23,691 bases of DNA from DATLHO01 sp035539855 (lineage in GTDB: Bacteria > Bacteroidota > Ignavibacteria > OLB7): positions 1 to 23,691 of the forward strand of contig DATLHO010000001.1 in assembly GCA_035539855.1 (NCBI GenBank). Direction: 5' to 3'. The notes below the pieces were generated by a model. It was given only the letters and a program-made list of their open reading frames with translations, was not told where the DNA came from and searched no databases. Position numbers and translations under genes: made by a program. This document shows positions 21,557 to 23,691 of this stretch, in pieces (the stretch's first letter is position 1; every line of letters begins with the position of its first letter).

Positions 21557-22138
21557 ATGGACGTCTTCACGATCATCGCCTGGGTCGCGATCGCGGCGGC
21601 GGCGCTCTATCTCGTCATCGCGCTCGTGACCTGGCCCCAGCGCCGCCGGCAGCGCCTCGCCGAGGCGAGCGCGCCGCACGACGGTCATCCGATCGTTCAC
21701 ATCGCCGAGCGCCCGCCGCAGCTCGAGGAGCCCACGCCGGACCGCATGCGCAAGCTCGCCGGCATCTTCGCCGCCATCGCGGCGCGGACGTGGTCGGAGC
21801 CCTTCGACTTCACGATCGAAAGCGTCGCGTCCGTCGATCGCGCCATCGTCAGCGGCTGGGGCGACGAGGCTCCGGACGTCGACTTCGACATCCAGCTCGC
21901 CTTCGGCGCGTACCTTGGCGAGGTGCTCGTGCGCCGCACCCGCGGACGCTGGGTGACCGGCTTCAGCGACGACGATCCCGCATCGGTGCTCCTGCTGCTG
22001 CCCGGGCGCGAGGAGGACGCCGTCAACTTCTCGCCGTTCCTTCTCGTGCGCGAGAAGTTCGCCCACCCCTACCGCTTCGATCTGTCGATCGCCTTCACCG
22101 CTCTCGAACAGAAGCTCAAGGAGCTGCAGGCGGCATGA
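21557..22138 (+). CDS. Single-pass membrane-anchored protein of unknown function
   Basis: 193 residues; I do not recognise the family. ATG 21557 opens on one hydrophobic helix (IIAWVAIAAAALYLVIALV, about residues 6-24) followed by basic QRRRQR, so the body should face the cytoplasm. The body has a helix-rich first part (about 60-80) and a block with FGAYLGEVLVRRTRGRW (about 116-132). Near the end is NFSPFLLVREKF. The FGAYLGEV-x-W arrangement occurs in several uncharacterised small bacterial domains, but I cannot name one safely. The next gene starts inside its stop (ATGA overlap), so the two are almost certainly translated together. Confidence 0.75.
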   Translation: MDVFTIIAWVAIAAAALYLVIALVTWPQRRRQRLAEASAPHDGHPIVHIAERPPQLEEPTPDRMRKLAGIFAAIAARTWSEPFDFTIESVASVDRAIVSGWGDEAPDVDFDIQLAFGAYLGEVLVRRTRGRWVTGFSDDDPASVLLLLPGREEDAVNFSPFLLVREKFAHPYRFDLSIAFTALEQKLKELQAA

Positions 22139-22602
22139 TCCGTCATGAGACCCGTGTGCGCGTGCGCTACCCCGACACCGATCAGATGGGTGTCGTCTAC
22201 CACGCGCGCTACCTCGAGTACTTCGAGACCGGCCGCACCGAGCTGCTTCGCGATCTGGGCCTGCCGTACGCGTCGATCGAGGCGCGGGGAGTACTCCTGC
22301 CGGTGCTCGAAGCCCACGTCGTGATGCGCAGGCCCGCTCGCTACGACGACCTGCTGACGGTCGTCTCGATGCTGCGCGAGCTCCCCACCGCCCGGATGTC
22401 CATCGACTACGAGGTCATGCGCGACGGCGAGCTGCTCGTCACCGGCTCGACCGTGCACGCGTTCACGACCGCCGATGGAATGCGACCGGTGCGTCCGCCG
22501 AGGGAGCTCATGGAGGTGATGCGCGGCGCGATGGAGGCGTCCGATCCGCAGCCGGCGACGATCGACGCAGCGGGCGTTACCGCAGCCGCTGGTAGACCGT
22601 GA
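22135..22602 (+). CDS. YbgC/FadM-like acyl-CoA thioesterase (hotdog fold)
   Basis: 155 residues; ATG 22135 overlaps the previous stop as ATGA. The 4-hydroxybenzoyl-CoA thioesterase signature is complete: RYPDTDQMGVVYHARYLEYF (11-30), with D16 as the likely catalytic Asp, followed by ETGRTELLRDLGLPY. The hotdog core ends near residue 118; the Ala/Pro-rich tail after it is not conserved. Such enzymes hydrolyse acyl-CoA thioesters in the cytoplasm. YbgC itself sits with tol-pal in many bacteria, but no tol-pal genes are here, so the acyl substrate is open. The last 26 bp overlap the 3' end of the converging minus-strand gene. Confidence 0.93.
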   Translation: MIRHETRVRVRYPDTDQMGVVYHARYLEYFETGRTELLRDLGLPYASIEARGVLLPVLEAHVVMRRPARYDDLLTVVSMLRELPTARMSIDYEVMRDGELLVTGSTVHAFTTADGMRPVRPPRELMEVMRGAMEASDPQPATIDAAGVTAAAGRP

Positions 22603-23691
22603 ATCGCTCGGTCACGAGGATCGTCGTGTACGCGCTCGAGAGCAGGCCGTCGAGCTTGAGCACGCCGATGAGCGCGTCGGACGAGCGCTCGTTGCCGGTG
22701 AGCTCGAGCAGCACGTCGCCACGCTGCACCACGATGAAGGCCGGCGTGCGCTCGATGGCATAGCGACGGACCTCGTCACGCCAGGCACGCGGCGCGAACT
22801 CCGCCAGCAGAAACGCCGAGTGGTAGATTCGATGGCGCGGCACGATGCCCGTGAAGTGGTGCACGAGCGCGCCGATCGAGGAGAGCGTCAGCAGCTCGTC
22901 GCCGGGCCGGGCCGTCGCGCGCACGCGCTCGCCGAGCAGCCGCAGCTCCGTGCGCGGGTAATACACCGCCATTCGATCGAAGTACGCATCGTACGCCGCC
23001 TCGTCGCGCGCCACGAGCGCCGCGGCCGGAGTCACCGAGAACCACAGCCACGATCCGATTGGACTGAAGAGCGCGACGAGCGTCGCGACGACGAGCGCGC
23101 CGACGCGGCCGTGGGCGCCGCGTGCACGCCGCAGCCGACGTGCGAGCACGACGAGTCCGAATGCCGCGGCGACCGCCACCGGCGCCGCGAGACGGCTGAG
23201 CTGGTACGGATAGAACTTCCCCTCGATCACGAGACTCACCGCCAGCAGCCCGACCGTGATGATCATGACCTGCAACAGCTCCAGGGCGCGACCACCGATG
23301 CGCATGATCCCGCCGATCGACAGCACACTGGCTCCGATCGCCGCGAGGAGCACCGTCGTGCCGAGGACGGCCGAGACCTTCGCGGGAAGATCGCGCAGAA
23401 CCTCGACGGCGAGCGCCCCGGGACCCCGTGTCTTCGTGCGCGCGTAGCCGGCGATGAACGCGCTCACCTCGGCGAAGCCTCTCCACGCATCGGTCGCGAC
23501 GAGCACGATCGCGACGATCGCCATGACCGCGACGAAGCCCGCGACGGCGAGCAGCGCGTGACGCAGCAGCGTGCGCGCGCCCGGCGCGATCACGATGGCC
23601 TCGGCAAGTACCACGACGCCGATCAGCACCGCGAACGGGAACTTGAGCAGCGTCGCAACGCCCGCGACCGCTCCGGCGGCGACGAGCGCCA
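22577..23691 (-). CDS. GT39-like polytopic membrane glycosyltransferase, N-terminus cut by window
   Basis: The frame is open to the last base on the minus strand; the GTG at 23627-23629 is internal, because VATLLKFPF, a conserved-looking helix end of this family, lies just upstream of it. Visible are about 370 residues with 6-7 transmembrane segments (last one near IGSWLWFSVTPAAALVA) and then a C-terminal soluble domain of about 150 residues. That domain has ERVRATARPGDELLTLS and FIVVQRGD. This layout matches dolichyl-phosphate-mannose-type or ArnT/GT39 enzymes, which move a sugar from a polyprenyl-phosphate carrier on the outer face of the inner membrane. The diagnostic Asp/Glu loop of the first half is off-window, so the call rests on topology and local motifs. 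Confidence 0.6.
   Translation of the reverse strand, partial: ALVAAGAVAGVATLLKFPFAVLIGVVVLAEAIVIAPGARTLLRHALLAVAGFVAVMAIVAIVLVATDAWRGFAEVSAFIAGYARTKTRGPGALAVEVLRDLPAKVSAVLGTTVLLAAIGASVLSIGGIMRIGGRALELLQVMIITVGLLAVSLVIEGKFYPYQLSRLAAPVAVAAAFGLVVLARRLRRARGAHGRVGALVVATLVALFSPIGSWLWFSVTPAAALVARDEAAYDAYFDRMAVYYPRTELRLLGERVRATARPGDELLTLSSIGALVHHFTGIVPRHRIYHSAFLLAEFAPRAWRDEVRRYAIERTPAFIVVQRGDVLLELTGNERSSDALIGVLKLDGLLSSAYTTILVTERFTVYQRLR

Overview
The window is one contiguous piece of a high-GC bacterial chromosome with 18 protein-coding genes, two of them cut by the window edges. It most likely comes from the Bacteroidota/FCB superphylum, possibly a high-GC lineage such as Kapaibacteria (inference). 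Two large secreted proteins end in type IX secretion (T9SS) type-A-like sorting tails. Five of five predicted signal peptides end in Ala-Gln, as in the Bacteroidetes 'Q-rule'. The 2-oxoacid:ferredoxin oxidoreductase has the fused alpha/gamma plus beta layout common in this group. I saw no rRNA, tRNA, CRISPR array, insertion sequence or phage gene.

Left part (1-10142): a truncated endonuclease/exonuclease/phosphatase protein converges on a very large secreted mosaic protein (vWA, NHL propeller, ASH/choice-of-anchor-D modules, cohesin-like module, T9SS tail). A MATE efflux transporter lies upstream of that gene on the same strand. Divergent from MATE is a secreted seven-blade FG-GAP/VCBS protein with an ASPIC/UnbV domain and a T9SS tail.

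Middle part (10143-15610): a secreted orphan gene of lower GC, a BtpA/SgcQ TIM-barrel protein, a 15-bp tandem repeat array, and a YbaB/EbfC nucleoid protein. A 379-bp intergenic region with a Bacteroidota-type promoter candidate follows, then korA-korB (2-oxoacid:ferredoxin oxidoreductase, central carbon metabolism). This block ends in a strong hairpin that probably serves both converging genes.

Right-middle part (15614-17724, minus strand): two secreted proteins I do not recognise. One is built almost entirely of eight tandem 35-residue repeats and is the best candidate in the window for an undescribed protein family. A strong hairpin separates the two genes, and a pair of helically phased direct repeats lies in the divergent upstream region.

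Right part (17890-22602): a tight plus-strand gene cluster with gaps from -4 to 46 bp: UPF0173 metallo-hydrolase, CopD-like membrane protein, Nudix hydrolase, ParA, ParB, a membrane-anchored unknown and a YbgC-type thioesterase. It couples chromosome segregation with housekeeping hydrolases. The window closes with a converging, truncated GT39-like membrane protein whose 3' end overlaps the thioesterase gene by 26 bp.
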